Assembly: GCF_018687715.1 (NCBI RefSeq)
Contig: NC_056766.1
Span: 37,729,433 to 37,793,432 of the forward strand
DNA from: Carya illinoinensis
Lineage: Eukaryota > Streptophyta > Magnoliopsida > Fagales > Juglandaceae
Direction of reading: 5' to 3'
DNA length: 64,000 nt
Shown: piece by piece, positions 12,915 to 23,603 of the stretch
Layout of the letters: each line of letters starts with the position of its first letter
Numbering within the stretch: the stretch's first letter is position 1
Translations under genes and position numbers: made by a program
Notes under the pieces: generated by a model
Seen by the model: the letters and a program-made list of their open reading frames with translations, nothing else
Database searches by the model: none
What the model was told of the DNA's origin: nothing

Positions 12915-13420
12915 TGTTAAAGATATGCCAAGCCTTTCTCCTCAATGACTTGCCGTTTGTCCATATACTTGTATTTTTCATTAATGGCATTCTTTGTAAT
13001 ATTGGGTAAATGGCAATTATGTAATTACTTAGTCTTATATATAAAGGCATGTGAGCCTTTCTTGATGGGTGAGTCCGAATATTTTCTTTTCTCCTTCGTT
13101 TGTGAAGCCGCCATCCTCTGGAGAGAAACAGAGAGTTTGAAACCTTAGTTTCATCAAAATTAAATCAGCACTTAAGGTGAAGATCAGCACTTGATTTTGC
13201 ATTTCTTTTATTATTCTTGTTTTTATTCTGATCTTGCATGAGTATATAAGATGATTTCAGATTTCTAAAGTGTTTAAAATATAAAACTAAACTGATCACG
13301 TGAATCATTTAATTTTTTTGGAGTTTTGGTTGTGTTTTGTTCAAATTAATTGCACATTATAATCATTTATATTAATTTGGTTATTTGAGTATTTGTTGTG
13401 AGAGGGCTAAAAATATAACA
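12915..13420 (+). repeat. C2 3' LTR
   Basis: This 506-bp LTR starts TGTTAAAG and ends ATATAACA. It matches the 5' LTR except for a replaced block of roughly 60 bases near 13180-13245. Confidence 0.92.
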
Positions 13421-13425
13421 TGGTG

Positions 13426-14708
13426 GTTTTAAGAAAATCATCACACATGGTTCTCACACATTGCCTACATCTGGGCATGATTCTCATTCCCCACTCATTC
13501 TGATAGTTCTTCTTAATACACGTGCTAGATCATCAAACTTGCCATCACTAGACCTCTAAAATCTAACCTTTGTAACTGAAAAGAGACAAGTGTGTTGTTT
13601 TCATGGGCCGTCACATATTTTGAAATCTATCGGAGTTGGTCCAAGATGTAATCCGTCTTTTTTCGCTTCTATCTTATTATTTTCCTTATTGTTAATTAAA
13701 AAAAATCATCTCTCGAACGTTTTTCTGTAAAGAGTATTAGTAATAATAAATACCCGATCAGTTATAAAAGAAAATAGTGTATTAGTAGAGCTCTAAATAT
13801 ATTATTTTGATTTATGATATTATGTTTGATATAGAAATATCTCAGAATATATCCGATTATGTAAGTTTTTTTATATAAATAATTAATTATAATTTTCATT
13901 AAATATATATATTTCAATATGGGTTCTCCCGAAAAGCATGGGTTTGCACCAACAAATGAAAAACTGACACGTTAACTTTTCATTGTTTTTCGATAAATTC
14001 ATGCATGTGCATCTTTAATGATATCTATCATACAAAATTTAGTTGAGCTCTTTCTATCACTTCCCACTTCCCATTTCCCCTCTCTCTCATGCAGGAGCGG
14101 AGCCACATGGGGCAAGGCCACCCTCCAAAAAAATGAAAAAGAATCTAACAAATCGTCTGACAGCTAAAGTTAAAAGCTGCCCCACCCCCACTTAAAAAAG
14201 CTAGAGTTATCCCTTTATTTAAATTCTGTACAATTGTTTATTTTAAAAAATAAAAAATAAAAAAAAATCATTATCTTTTCCATTTTTGTTCATAGAGTGT
14301 CTATAATAATTTGTCTTAAACGGAATATAAGATTTGGTTAATTTTGTCTTAGATAGAATTATAATATCTTTCAAACTGTGAATTTGTAAAAATTTGCAAC
14401 AGAGACTAGATTCAATCACAATTATATTCTGAAAAACTATTAATATTATAGTTAACTTGTAATGTATATTTCAAGTCTAATTATAATGCCTGTTATTAAT
14501 TAATGAACTATAACTTTATAAAAAAAAAAAAAAAAAGGCTGTCCCCTCCAAATTCTATTAGTAAGCAAAGAATTAGTTGCATAAGGTTTACAGATCATGA
14601 CCTCCGAAATTTTAATAAAGCAACGTAATTTGATGTGTGGGCCCCCAACTTTTATGTATAGCTTGTCATATAGTTTTATATATGAGTGAAAAAACGTTAA
14701 AAAGTTTT
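13426..14708. other. AT-rich intergenic sequence
   Basis: No gene is seen. From about 14090 a stretch starting GCAGGAGCGGAGCCACATGG runs to an A17 tract near 14520-14536. It looks like an uncatalogued interspersed repeat, but I could not define its ends or class. The left edge continues the locus interrupted by C2. Confidence 0.5.
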
Positions 14709-14928
14709 GGGCTTTGCTAGATGGAGTCGGTAAATGCAGTCGGCATGCAGTCGGCTGTACGGAATGAATAAAAAAAATTATAAAATTTTTTTTTTCATGG
14801 GAGACCTACATGAATAAAAAAAAGTTATAAAAATAATTTTTTTTTATTCATATAGGTCCTTTATTAATTTACTTTTTTCTCCCCGACTGCACGCCAACTG
14901 CATTTGCCGACTGTAAAAAACATTTCTC
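14709..14928. mobile_element. Mutator-like MITE, 220 bp
   Basis: The two ends are inverted copies over about 45 bp, with the shared core AGTCGGYAAATGCAGTYGGC then GTGCAGTCGG. They are separated by an AT-rich centre that is itself nearly self-complementary. A 9-bp direct duplication AAAAGTTTT flanks it (14700-14708 and 14929-14937). A 9-bp target duplication is characteristic of Mutator-like elements. There is no coding capacity, so it would need a transposase in trans. Confidence 0.82.
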
Positions 14929-14937
14929 AAAAGTTTT

Positions 14938-15298
14938 ATATATGACTAGTGTTGCTTAGAGCATTCTCATTAATTTGATCAAAGTTGCAGGATGTCAAAA
15001 TTTGGATAATCTGTATCAAAAAGACCCCATTTTAGATTGGACATCTTTAAAATAATTTAGGTTTCAGTTACAATACTTTATCATATATAGCTAAGTATAG
15101 TTATTTCATTAAATATTAAAATACTAATTTCTCACTCTAAGCAAATAAATTAAATTAATTAGAGTATAAGTAATATTTAACATTTAGAATATAATAATAA
15201 TTATTATTAACATTTAATAATACTTTTATTTAATATTAACTTAATTCTAATATAATTATTATTAACATTTGATAATACATTTTTTAATATTAATTTAA
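14938..15298. other. AT-rich spacer with a 55-bp tandem duplication
   Basis: The motif ATTATTATTAACATTT recurs at 15200 and 15255 with similar flanks, a diverged two-copy tandem of period 55. No gene or regulatory element is recognised. Confidence 0.6.
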
Positions 15299-16422
15299 TT
15301 AGAATATAACATCCACTAGACAGTCAACATTTGGTGAAAGAGGTGGCTGACAGGTCTCCCTTTTGCCCTCAGGTACTAACGTAGCTGGAGTAGGCAAAGA
15401 ACATCTCGCTAAAGGGGTGACATCATTCCTATTGGAGCAAGCAGAGCTGAGATAAATGCATGGTCCACTACGTCGTCTCTCACTCTTGGCATAAGGTCTC
15501 TCTCCTTTATGGTGTAAAGGAGTAGGGGCCATCCTTTAAGCCAACAAACAGGCCCAAGGATAGTAGAACTGGGGATGTTGTGGCCCAAGATAAGGGATTA
15601 ATTTAGCATGACCAAGAAACCATAGGTAGGGTGAGGATAGTTTTGGAACCCTCTGAATCTAGATTTTCCGTTACCCAGGCATAGATGATTTATAAACATG
15701 ACAACAACTCTCCCTAATGGAGGCTACCTCAAAAGAGAAACTGTCAAGAATGGAACTCCAAGTGACACTAACAAGGAACTCGTGACGGGAAGTCTCACCA
15801 ACAGGAAGCTCCCAATTGTCTCCATGCACAGAGGAACTTTTGGCTCCAATTCTTAACATGAGAATACTAGGACTCTGGGTGTATGACTCAATAGTTGATA
15901 CGAGACTGGAAGCTGCATTGATTACCATCATATCTCTTCACACTGTGAACTTGAAGGAACTCATATGCGGTTAGATCTAGGTTCTCCACCCCAACAGTCT
16001 CAAGGTTTTGCTGCCAAACAACATAGCAAGCCAGCGGTATCCTCCATATGTTGGGTAGTAGCTGAGCGAGAGTGAAACCCAAATAATCTAGGACGTCTCA
16101 GATGGGGCGAGAAAAAGGAAGGCTTAGTCCTATTTAGAGCGTCTTAATATAAAATCTGAAATGCTTGCCGCCCCTTCATGATTGGCTATGCCATTATGGG
16201 AGTCAAAAAGCATCTGGCAGATAGAGTATGGGATTCCAAACCATCCTCTTGTAGAGTCCAACTATGTTTGAGTGATGGCTGTGATCTAGATATAGGGTGG
16301 GCAGAGTCTGCCCCAACAGCAGTTCTACCGCCATGCCTAGATGCATTCCAACAAGCACATTTTGGAGACCGGCACAAATAAGAAAATCCGGAGGTGCTTT
16401 TGGAAGTGTTTTTGGAAGCCAT
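15299..16422 (-). pseudogene. Decayed gypsy-type (Transposase_28-like) ORF
   Basis: Read leftwards from an ATG at 16420-16422, the sequence encodes a Ser/Thr-rich N-terminus (MASKNTSKSTSG) and then, in shifting frames, a stretch with LLPNIWRIPLACYV and DLTAYEFLQVHSVKRY. That pattern resembles the plant putative gypsy-type transposon domain (PF04195-like), judged from memory of the family. Further open fragments follow at 15671-15931 and 15299-15532. Several frameshifts and stops separate them. The start lies about 28 bases inside the end of repeat R1 copy B (minus direction), so R1 would supply the promoter or LTR. The product's role is unknown and it is surely non-functional. Confidence 0.5.
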
Positions 16423-16449
16423 AGAGAATGTGAAGTAAAATGGATTGAG

Positions 16450-17925
16450 ATTATAAGGGTAGACGAAGAGAAGGAACAACATAAGCACAAAGTAAAAGAA
16501 AGAAATGAGGGAGAAGAATAATAAAGAAGGAGAAAGGAATAAGGTTGATAGAATAATAATCAAGACGTGGGGGAGACATAACCAAAGGGGAAGCACCACG
16601 CAGTAAAAGAAATGACACAAAATCACAGGATTTGCATTGCACGAAGCAACCTGTAAAAGTGTGTCTAGCAAACCATTGGCGCACACTAGGAAAAGGATGC
16701 ATGTCCAAGAAGGAGGGTCATAATAGGAATCCAAAAAATGAAACTTCTCACCGTCACATGTGCATCTAGAATTTGTGGGGTAACTGTTAGGTAAAAGTAT
16801 GTGCCAAAGGCAAGAAAAGATCGATACACTACCAAAGTGATGTGTACGAGAATTTTACATAAAACAGGGCAAGAAAGGATTGAAACCAAATAAAAGGCGT
16901 CATTTGGGAGACCAGATGATAAGTTAGGAGATTCCGTGATTGACAAAGAATCCCTCCTGATAAGATTTATCTTGTGAGAAATTTATGCTAATATAACAGG
17001 TCCAATGGATACACCTTCACTTGTGGGACACCGCCATCTCCTATGTTGTGTTCAAAAGGATGGATTTTCCTTGTTGGGCACCTCAAATCCTATAAACATA
17101 CACTCAGGCATGCATTATAGAGATCTAGATTTATTTTGAGATTCCAACTTCTCTCACTGACTTAATCATCAAAGGCATCCTCTATTGTGTTCAATCAATG
17201 TGGTATTTTCGTTTCACAAGAGGCTATTTGGAGTAATGTAGGTATTGCTGAAAATTATCTCAATAGTAACGATACTCCAATCTTATTGATAAATACTTTC
17301 ACTTGTGATAGAGAAATAGCTTATACAAAGAGAGTAAAGGGGTTACAATAAGAAATCCCAATATTAGACTCTTAGGAAAAACCCATTATTAGAAATAACC
17401 AAAAATTATGATACAATATGATGCCACTAAAAGAGAAAAGTCCTCTATTTGATGTTGAAAGTTAGGAATAACTGCACGTTTTAGAACAAACAAATCAACC
17501 ATATGTTTGGGAGTTAGGGATGGAGGAGATAGAGGAGGAGAAAAAAGGACTATTGGACGAAAAATTAGGATTAGGAATGAAGGATATGGGGGAGGAGATG
17601 GAGCTCGAAGGAGAATGGGACCATGGAGTGGAAAACAAGATTCTCTGTTCTTGAAATGTACCATATATGGCAAATTATGAAAACACACCGTTTCATTTTA
17701 AGCATTCTCTTGCGCCAACGTTCCACAAATCCAACATTTTCTCTCCCGCCCATCCATTGATATGCCATGTTTCATTTTTTAGTTGGCATGCCAGCTTGGG
17801 CTCATCTGCAAGTTCATCCACAAAATGGATTGAATCCAAACTTTTCATTATTTTAAAAATAATTAGCATCAGAGCTTGTAAGAGTGTTTAGGGCTTTTGA
17901 CTTTTCGTTTTTAAGAACTCTTAGC
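16450..17925. repeat. Dispersed repeat R1, copy B (uninterrupted)
   Basis: This aligns with 1-1368 plus 6045-6165, with only scattered substitutions and small indels. At about 17793-17810 it retains the unoccupied version of the site where C1 landed in copy A. In the minus direction it runs directly into the decayed ORF at 15299-16422. Confidence 0.8.
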
Positions 17926-18360
17926 CTGTTATGGTTTTCTTTATATGTTATATATAATTATTTTTACGTATTTCTTATATATTTTATAATATAATTAGTC
18001 AAATTAATTATTTTATATAAAAAATTACTACAATTAATTATATTATAAAAAATTACTACAATTAATTATATTAATGGAGTGTCTAAAGAATACATAAAAA
18101 TTATTATAAATAATTTTTTTTTTTTTAAATTATTATAAATAAATTTTTTTTTTTTAAATTATTATAAATAAATTTTTTTTTTTTTGTAATATTCTTGCGC
18201 TACTATAATATGATATGTTGGTAATGTTTGGAATCGTTCTATGTAAATAACACCTCTCACGAGAAACAATCATTTTTTTTTTTTTTCATCGCTTAATTGC
18301 AGGAATCCTGATGAGAAGACGGATGCTCAGGACAGTACATCGTAGACAGTTTTTTCTCTT

Positions 18361-18399
<39 letters not shown>

Positions 18400-19110
18400 A
18401 TGGGATGAACAGATATGACGTTAATAAAAATAATAGGTTTTTTCATTTGATTGAGGAAAAATTGATATGGTACAAACATAAGTCTTGAATAGGAGTAAAA
18501 ATTGAAGGATTGCTATCTGTTAATCGACAAAACTTTTGATATTATTCATGACAAAAAAAAAAAAAAAAATTCTCAAAAGAAAAAACTGAGGATTTGTCAA
18601 TTTCGCTATTATCCAGGAGATCTTGACCAGTCTTTTGTCTTATGCCTAACACTGTTCGCTAATCAATCGGATTCATTCCCAAAAACCTCGCCGACTCCTA
18701 TGCAATGCACATGTTCTTCGAAATTAATACGAGCAAAATTTAAATTTGTTCAAATTTCGCAAAATATGTCAAAAATATATCAAAAAATGTACAGAAATAT
18801 TTGATAACTACTCGGGAATTTTGCGAGAAATTATTCCATGTGAGGTTTCCCAGAAGACTATCAATACCTGATTAATACATAACAACCTCACCACAGATGA
18901 TAGGAAGAAAGTTTCCAGGTCGGAATTTCTCCTAAATAGTATTTGTAAGAAAATCCCCGGAAGGCATAATATTCTACAATAATAACAATATGAGATGGAC
19001 TTCAGATTCAGATTTGAAGATGTGCTGAAAAGGGGAAACGATAACACTTACATCGATCTGCGAGTAGAGACTGCTGCACTCCACCCGTCCGCAACCGTTG
19101 ATTCATAATT
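17926..19110. other. Low-complexity intergenic sequence downstream of the CML gene
   Basis: It contains a threefold tandem of about 31 bp (TTATTATAAATAA plus T-runs, 18098-18185), a T-rich run followed by G29 (listed separately) and a short A-run near 18551-18567. The plus-strand frame 18502-18804 reads through the A-run and has no recognisable domain. The right end, about 18810-19110, is expected to hold the 3' UTR of the minus-strand CML gene; I could not identify a clear poly(A) signal. Confidence 0.5.
18371..18399. repeat. G29 homopolymer tract
   Basis: Twenty-nine consecutive G follow a run of T. Such a tract could fold as a G-quadruplex, but its true length may be affected by sequencing or assembly. 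Confidence 0.9.
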
Positions 19111-19626
19111 CTACTGGGCGGAGCCGTTACTTTTGTTTGTGTTGCTCATCATCTTCTCGAACTCCTCGAAGTTGACGTTACCGTCTCCGTCGGAGTCGAC
19201 GGATCTTATCATCCGGTGACAGTCCTCAATGGAGCACTTCATGCCGAGGCGGTTGAGCACGAGGTGGAGCTCCGCAGCGGAGATCAGGCCGTTCTGGTCC
19301 TGGTCATAGAGCCGGAAGGCGTCTAAGAGCTCGGAGGAGCCACCGTCCTCGGAGCCGGAGCTGCAGAAGGCCACGAACTCGGGGAGGGAGATGAAGCCAT
19401 CGTTATCAGAGTCCAGCTCTGCCATGATACGACGAAGTTCTCCCTCGTCTGCGAATGCGGTACCGAGGGAGCTGAGGACGGCACCGAGCTCCGACTCGGA
19501 GATCTTGCCGTCGCCATTGGTGTCAAAGCGGTTGAATACTTTCTCGACCTCATCCATGTTCTGGAGGTACACCGATGGCTTCTTCTGGCTCGATTCGATG
19601 GGATTCGAGGTTGGGTTAGTCGACAT
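19111..19626 (-). CDS. CML27-like: Calmodulin-like protein, four EF-hands (CML25/26/27 type)
   Basis: The gene encodes 171 residues without introns. Four canonical 12-residue calcium loops are visible: [12 protein letters not shown] (35-46), [12 protein letters not shown] (72-83), [12 protein letters not shown] (108-119) and [12 protein letters not shown] (144-155). Each has Asp at position 1 and Glu at 12, so all four should bind calcium. The C-terminal half closely resembles the Arabidopsis CML27 group as I remember it. The protein would be a soluble calcium sensor that relays signals by binding targets. I chose the start at 19624-19626 rather than an in-frame ATG at 19789-19791, because a TATA box (19700-19708, minus strand) lies between them and would leave the upstream ATG untranscribed. 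The coding sequence is strikingly GC-rich compared with its surroundings. Confidence 0.93.
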   Translation of the reverse strand: MSTNPTSNPIESSQKKPSVYLQNMDEVEKVFNRFDTNGDGKISESELGAVLSSLGTAFADEGELRRIMAELDSDNDGFISLPEFVAFCSSGSEDGGSSELLDAFRLYDQDQNGLISAAELHLVLNRLGMKCSIEDCHRMIRSVDSDGDGNVNFEEFEKMMSNTNKSNGSAQ

Positions 19627-19694
19627 GGTTGCTGAAGGTTCGATTCCGTCAGATTTTCTCGAATGAGAAGGTTCTGAAGAAGGATCGGTGGATT

Positions 19695-19710
19695 CTTTGT
19701 ATATATATGG
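19695..19710 (-). promoter_or_regulatory. TATA box of the CML gene
   Basis: On the minus strand the sequence reads CCATATATATACAAAG. It lies about 75 bp upstream of the chosen start codon, which leaves room for a 5' UTR of roughly 40-50 bases. Confidence 0.7.
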
Positions 19711-21000
19711 AGAGAAAGATTTGAGGGGACGCGCAGAGAAGATGAAAGGTCGCCAACGTGGAATAGGATACGGGAGGAAACGTGACGCCACGAGTCACAC
19801 TCACACGGCATTTACGCGTTTTTCCACCTGCAGGGCAGCAGTTAAAGGATCAGTTAAGACTGTGTACGTGTCTGCCCCACACGCCACTTTCGCGTCTTTT
19901 CAGAGAATAATGTTTGGTTATAGATTATTTGGAAGTAAAGTAATATTCGCACAATTATTTTATCAGAAATGTTTGGTTATAAATCTCCCGATAATTCATC
20001 CCGAAGATGTATCCGATATAAAATTTTTATTTATTTAGAAATTAAGAAAATATTTTTTAATGATATTATAATTTAAAAAAAAAGTTTAAAAATATTTTAA
20101 AAAATAAATGAAAAAAATTAAAAAAATATATATTTTGCTCTTGGACCAAGTCGTGCTCTTATTTTATACTTTTTTGAAAAAAAAAATAATAATTTTATGA
20201 TCTTTTATATAATTAAACAAAAAGTGCTACCATAGAGAATTTTAATAAAATAAATTTATAAATATATAAAACTTAATATAATACATTAGATTAATTTTAT
20301 AATATAAATAATCTTATATTCTAATATATCACATTAAGGCACGTTAGATAAAATATTTTCTATATCTAAAATGGACAAAATTTTTATAAAATAATTTATA
20401 AAAATAACCTCATTTTAAAATATAATTTTATTAAAAGTTGTAAAGAAATATTGTGTGTATTACTACTCTATAAAAGTTTTTGTATGCTAAATGTTATTAA
20501 AAATTAAAAAAAATATATTATTTTTTATTTTTTATTTTCATCCTCACATTAGTTTTTGATATATCATCACATAATTGACTTACAAGTGAAACATAATATA
20601 TTATCTCCAACAAATTTTCTTCAATCATTTTATACCTTATCATGAAATGGGGAAATGATGAATAATATTATTCATTTACTTTAAAGAAAAATTTTATTTA
20701 ACATCCCACACACTATACATTATACGTTTTTATTTTTTATTTTTTTTCTTACTAAATGCATGGTATATAGTTAATATGTAGAAGAATTCAATTAGTTTAA
20801 AAAAAAAATCCTTCGCCCTTGACGTAAAGCATTAAGTTATATTTTTTAAATCTATTTATTTAAAATGTTAAGATTAAGATTCTTCAAAATTAAATTCTTT
20901 CTTTAGATTTATTTATCAAAAATATTAAAATGTTGATTTTTTATCTAATTTGAATTTCAATATTGAATAAAAGTAATTTATTTTACATATAAATTTCAAG

Positions 21001-21113
21001 GTCTTTACATCACACACTATCCACATGACATAATTTGATTTGTAAGATTAAAATTTTAAAATTCTATTTTTCAAATCAAATTACACAACGTATATAGTGT
21101 GTAATTGAAAGAC
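21001..21113. mobile_element. Small foldback/MITE-like element
   Basis: The left arm starts GTCTTTACATCACACACTAT and later has TAATTTGATTTG. The reverse complement of the right end gives GTCTTTCAATTACACACTAT and TAATTTGATTTG. The whole 113 bp can fold on itself. I do not see a clear target duplication, so the superfamily is unknown. Confidence 0.6.
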
Positions 21114-21410
21114 TTTTAAATAAAATTATTCAAAATTTATACCATTTTAAATTTCTTATTTTTCATATTTCGGTTTTAGTTTTATTACAAAGTATTTTCT
21201 TTTTTAATCCTAAAATTGAAAAGAGAGAAAGATGCACAAAGGGGAAAGGGAAAAAATTATCTCTCCCTTCGCCTTTTGGCAGGGAATAGTGCAAGTTGGT
21301 GGGATGAGTTGGCGTCCGCACACTCCACCATACAATCTTTTTGTGGTAAGGAGGAGAAAAGGATGGCCGCCCAATACAAATTAGGACTTAATCCGAAATT
21401 TAAAATGAGA

Positions 21411-21411
21411 T

Positions 21412-21442
<31 letters not shown>

Positions 21443-21443
21443 T
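21411..21443. repeat. (TTTA)n microsatellite
   Basis: This is about eight perfect TTTA units. Confidence 0.95.
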
Positions 21444-21942
21444 AAGTATATAAAATATGAATAATATTTAAATTTTTAAATAGAATAAGGCTTTACTTAA
21501 AATTTAAAAGGTTTTGTTATCCATCATCCCTACACATTACACATTACATTTTTTTAGTAAAATTAGTTTTATTATTTCTAAATTAATTGAATAATTCTAC
21601 TCATTATCTATACACTACACATTTGAAAAGAATAAAAAAATAAAAATTAAAAAATTAAATATAATATGCGGTTTGTAGAGATGATAAGTATAATTTTTTT
21701 AATAAATAAAAATTCAAGACCTTCTATATAAAGTGGGCCTTAAACAATGGACTAAATGGCCTTACCTTTTAGCCTGCTCTTGAGAGGAGTTCGATGTAAT
21801 AACTTTAAACAAAGTTCATGGTATATATGGACTTGTAATGTAAAAAGACTAATTAATGGTGCATGTAAAGAACTAATGGGAACTTAATACTCAGAGCACT
21901 TTTATTATACTCACTTACTTCTACCATATCTATTGTTGAGAT

Positions 21943-22326
21943 TGTAATAATGTAAGGGCGCCCTTAGTGGGCATGCCCCTGCCTCTTACCATTCAGGGAT
22001 GCTGGCATTACTCCAGGCGTTATGCTTGGAGTCAAGGGCCGTAACTTTGGTTGGCCACGGTTACCATATGAAGGGGCGCGGATGAATGATAAATTAGTCC
22101 TCCATTCCTTGGCAGAATAACTCTCTCTTGAAAAAATCTCTCTCTGTCTGTGCGTGAAAATACTTAGGCTGTGGGCATTTTGAATGTGACTCTAGATTCA
22201 TCTACGTAGCACATTCACGCACTGAGTGGAGAAATCTATTTGAACACTGGATTCACTCGTGGAACAACTACACAAACTATCCTTGAGGTATTTCTTCCGC
22301 TGTGTACATTTATATAATTGCTAACA
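21943..22326 (+). repeat. C3 5' LTR
   Basis: This 384-bp LTR is followed after one base by the tRNA-Met-type primer-binding site. Confidence 0.95.
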
Positions 22327-22703
22327 TTGGTATCAGAGCCCAATAGTTTTCTCGCCCAACCCGTGAGGTTTTTTCACTAAAATGGCAGAAATTGTTTTCT
22401 TGTGTTTAGAACCCATGACCAAGTGGGAGTTAAGATGAAAGCGCACCATTGGGCTACTGCTTCTCCTGGTGATAGTGGATGTATGGTTGAATTTGTTTTT
22501 TGAAAATTTCCATGCAATTTAAAATTGCGCGAAAATTAAATTAATAGTTAATAATTAGGCATTGTGGCGCAAGAGATGATTAGGAAGCTTAGCGAATTTT
22601 TGATCTTGTGACATGTCTAGATTATTTTCTCTTTAACTTAGATAAACGCGGCATTTTTTTTAAGTGTGTGTATATATCTAATTTGTGCATTTTTTGTAGT
22701 GAA

Positions 22704-23597
22704 ATGGCATCGAAAAGTATTGTTGCTAATTTGAACAAAGGAGAAAAACTGGATGGAAAAAATTACGACATTTGGCATCGTAAGATCCAGTATGTCCTGA
22801 ATGAGCAAGAGGCCTTGGAGACCTTAACTCACTCCCTAACTGTGCTTGAAAAAGGAAACTATGAACAACACCGAAAGGATCATGAGGTTTTTGAGAATTG
22901 GCTCACAAAGGATCGGTGCGCGCGCTTTACTATGTTAAGCAGCATGCACAATGACCTTATCGGTGAGTTCGAGGAGTATAACACTGCTCAAAGTATGTGG
23001 GAAGCACTAAAAGTGAAGTTCAGGGGAACTTCTGCCACGAGATTGTGCAGATTGACTATGAAGTTTGACTCTTATAAGATGTGCTTTGAACACACGATAA
23101 AGCAGCATCTTAGAACGATGTCATCAATGATCCGTGAACTCAAAGTGGCTGGAAACAATCTGACGGATGAGTAGCAAGTCCAAGTAGCTATATGCTCACT
23201 ACCCAATTCATGGGAAGCCATGTGCCAAAATTTGACGCACAATGAGAACATCAAAACTTTTGATGATGTGTCTCGTCAGTTGGAGCTTGAGGCCGAGCGC
23301 CTAGAGGCTATTAAGCCTAAACATTCATCCTATGTGGCTGAATCTGGCTCGTGTATGGCAATTAGGCCTAAACGCAAGAATAATAAGCTTGGGGTATCCA
23401 CTAGACGTGTGCAAAAAGAGTCAGGAACTTTCAAACGCACCAAGAAAGGGAAGCGTGGAAAGAACAAGTCCAATATGGATTACTTTAATTGTGGAATGAA
23501 AGGCCACTTCGCTCGTGACTATACTGAGCCAAAGAAGGTACAATCTGACTATTCTCTTTCTGTTTATGTAACAAGTCATGTGATGGTTGCTCACTAA
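22704..23597 (+). pseudogene. C3 gag, one stop and a lost zinc knuckle
   Basis: I chose the ATG at 22704 (MASKSIVANLNKGEKL), which matches the usual start of this Gag type; the frame is open further upstream to 22608 without gag character. A UBN2-type Gag core with WHRKIQYVL and MLSSMHNDLIGEFE follows. TAG at 23172-23174 interrupts the frame, but reading continues in the same frame. The zinc knuckle reads YFNCGMKGHFARDY: both outer cysteines are tyrosine, consistent with G-to-A changes, so the RNA-binding knuckle is destroyed. The frame ends at 23597. Confidence 0.85.
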
Positions 23598-23603
23598 TAT
23601 TCT

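Larger units (their letters stand above)
8684..13420 (+). mobile_element. C2: Tork/Tnt1-like Ty1/copia LTR retrotransposon, degenerate
   Basis: LTRs at 8684-9182 and 12915-13420 begin TGTT and end AACA. The element is flanked by TGGTG at 8679-8683 and 13421-13425. A primer-binding site TGGTATCAAAGCC lies at 9185-9197, and a purine tract AAGGTGGAGAT lies just before the 3' LTR. The internal order is Gag, protease, integrase, reverse transcriptase, RNase H, as in copia elements. The lineage call (Tork/Tnt1-like) rests on the Gag N-terminus (FNIEAFDGKNDFGLWRIKM) and the integrase/RT motifs. Many stops and frameshifts make it inactive. Confidence 0.95.
19711..21942. other. AT-rich intergenic sequence upstream of the CML gene
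   Basis: It holds the promoter region of the minus-strand CML gene at its left end, a foldback element at 21001-21113 and a (TTTA)n microsatellite at 21411-21443. No other gene is recognised; the short frames are AT-rich noise. Confidence 0.6.

Noticed and set aside
16186..16734. 182-codon minus-strand frame starting within R1
   Set aside because: Only the last 78 codons (from 16422) look like the element protein; the first part is hydrophobic translation of the pyrimidine-rich repeat.
17864..17875. TAGCATCAGAGC in R1, resembling a tRNA-Met primer-binding site
   Set aside because: Copy A has a mutated version, no LTR end precedes it convincingly, and the homology between the R1 copies stops about 50 bp later; probably chance.
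18502..18804. 100-codon plus-strand frame downstream of the CML gene
   Set aside because: It reads through an A-run (poly-Lys), has no domain, and lies opposite the CML 3' region.
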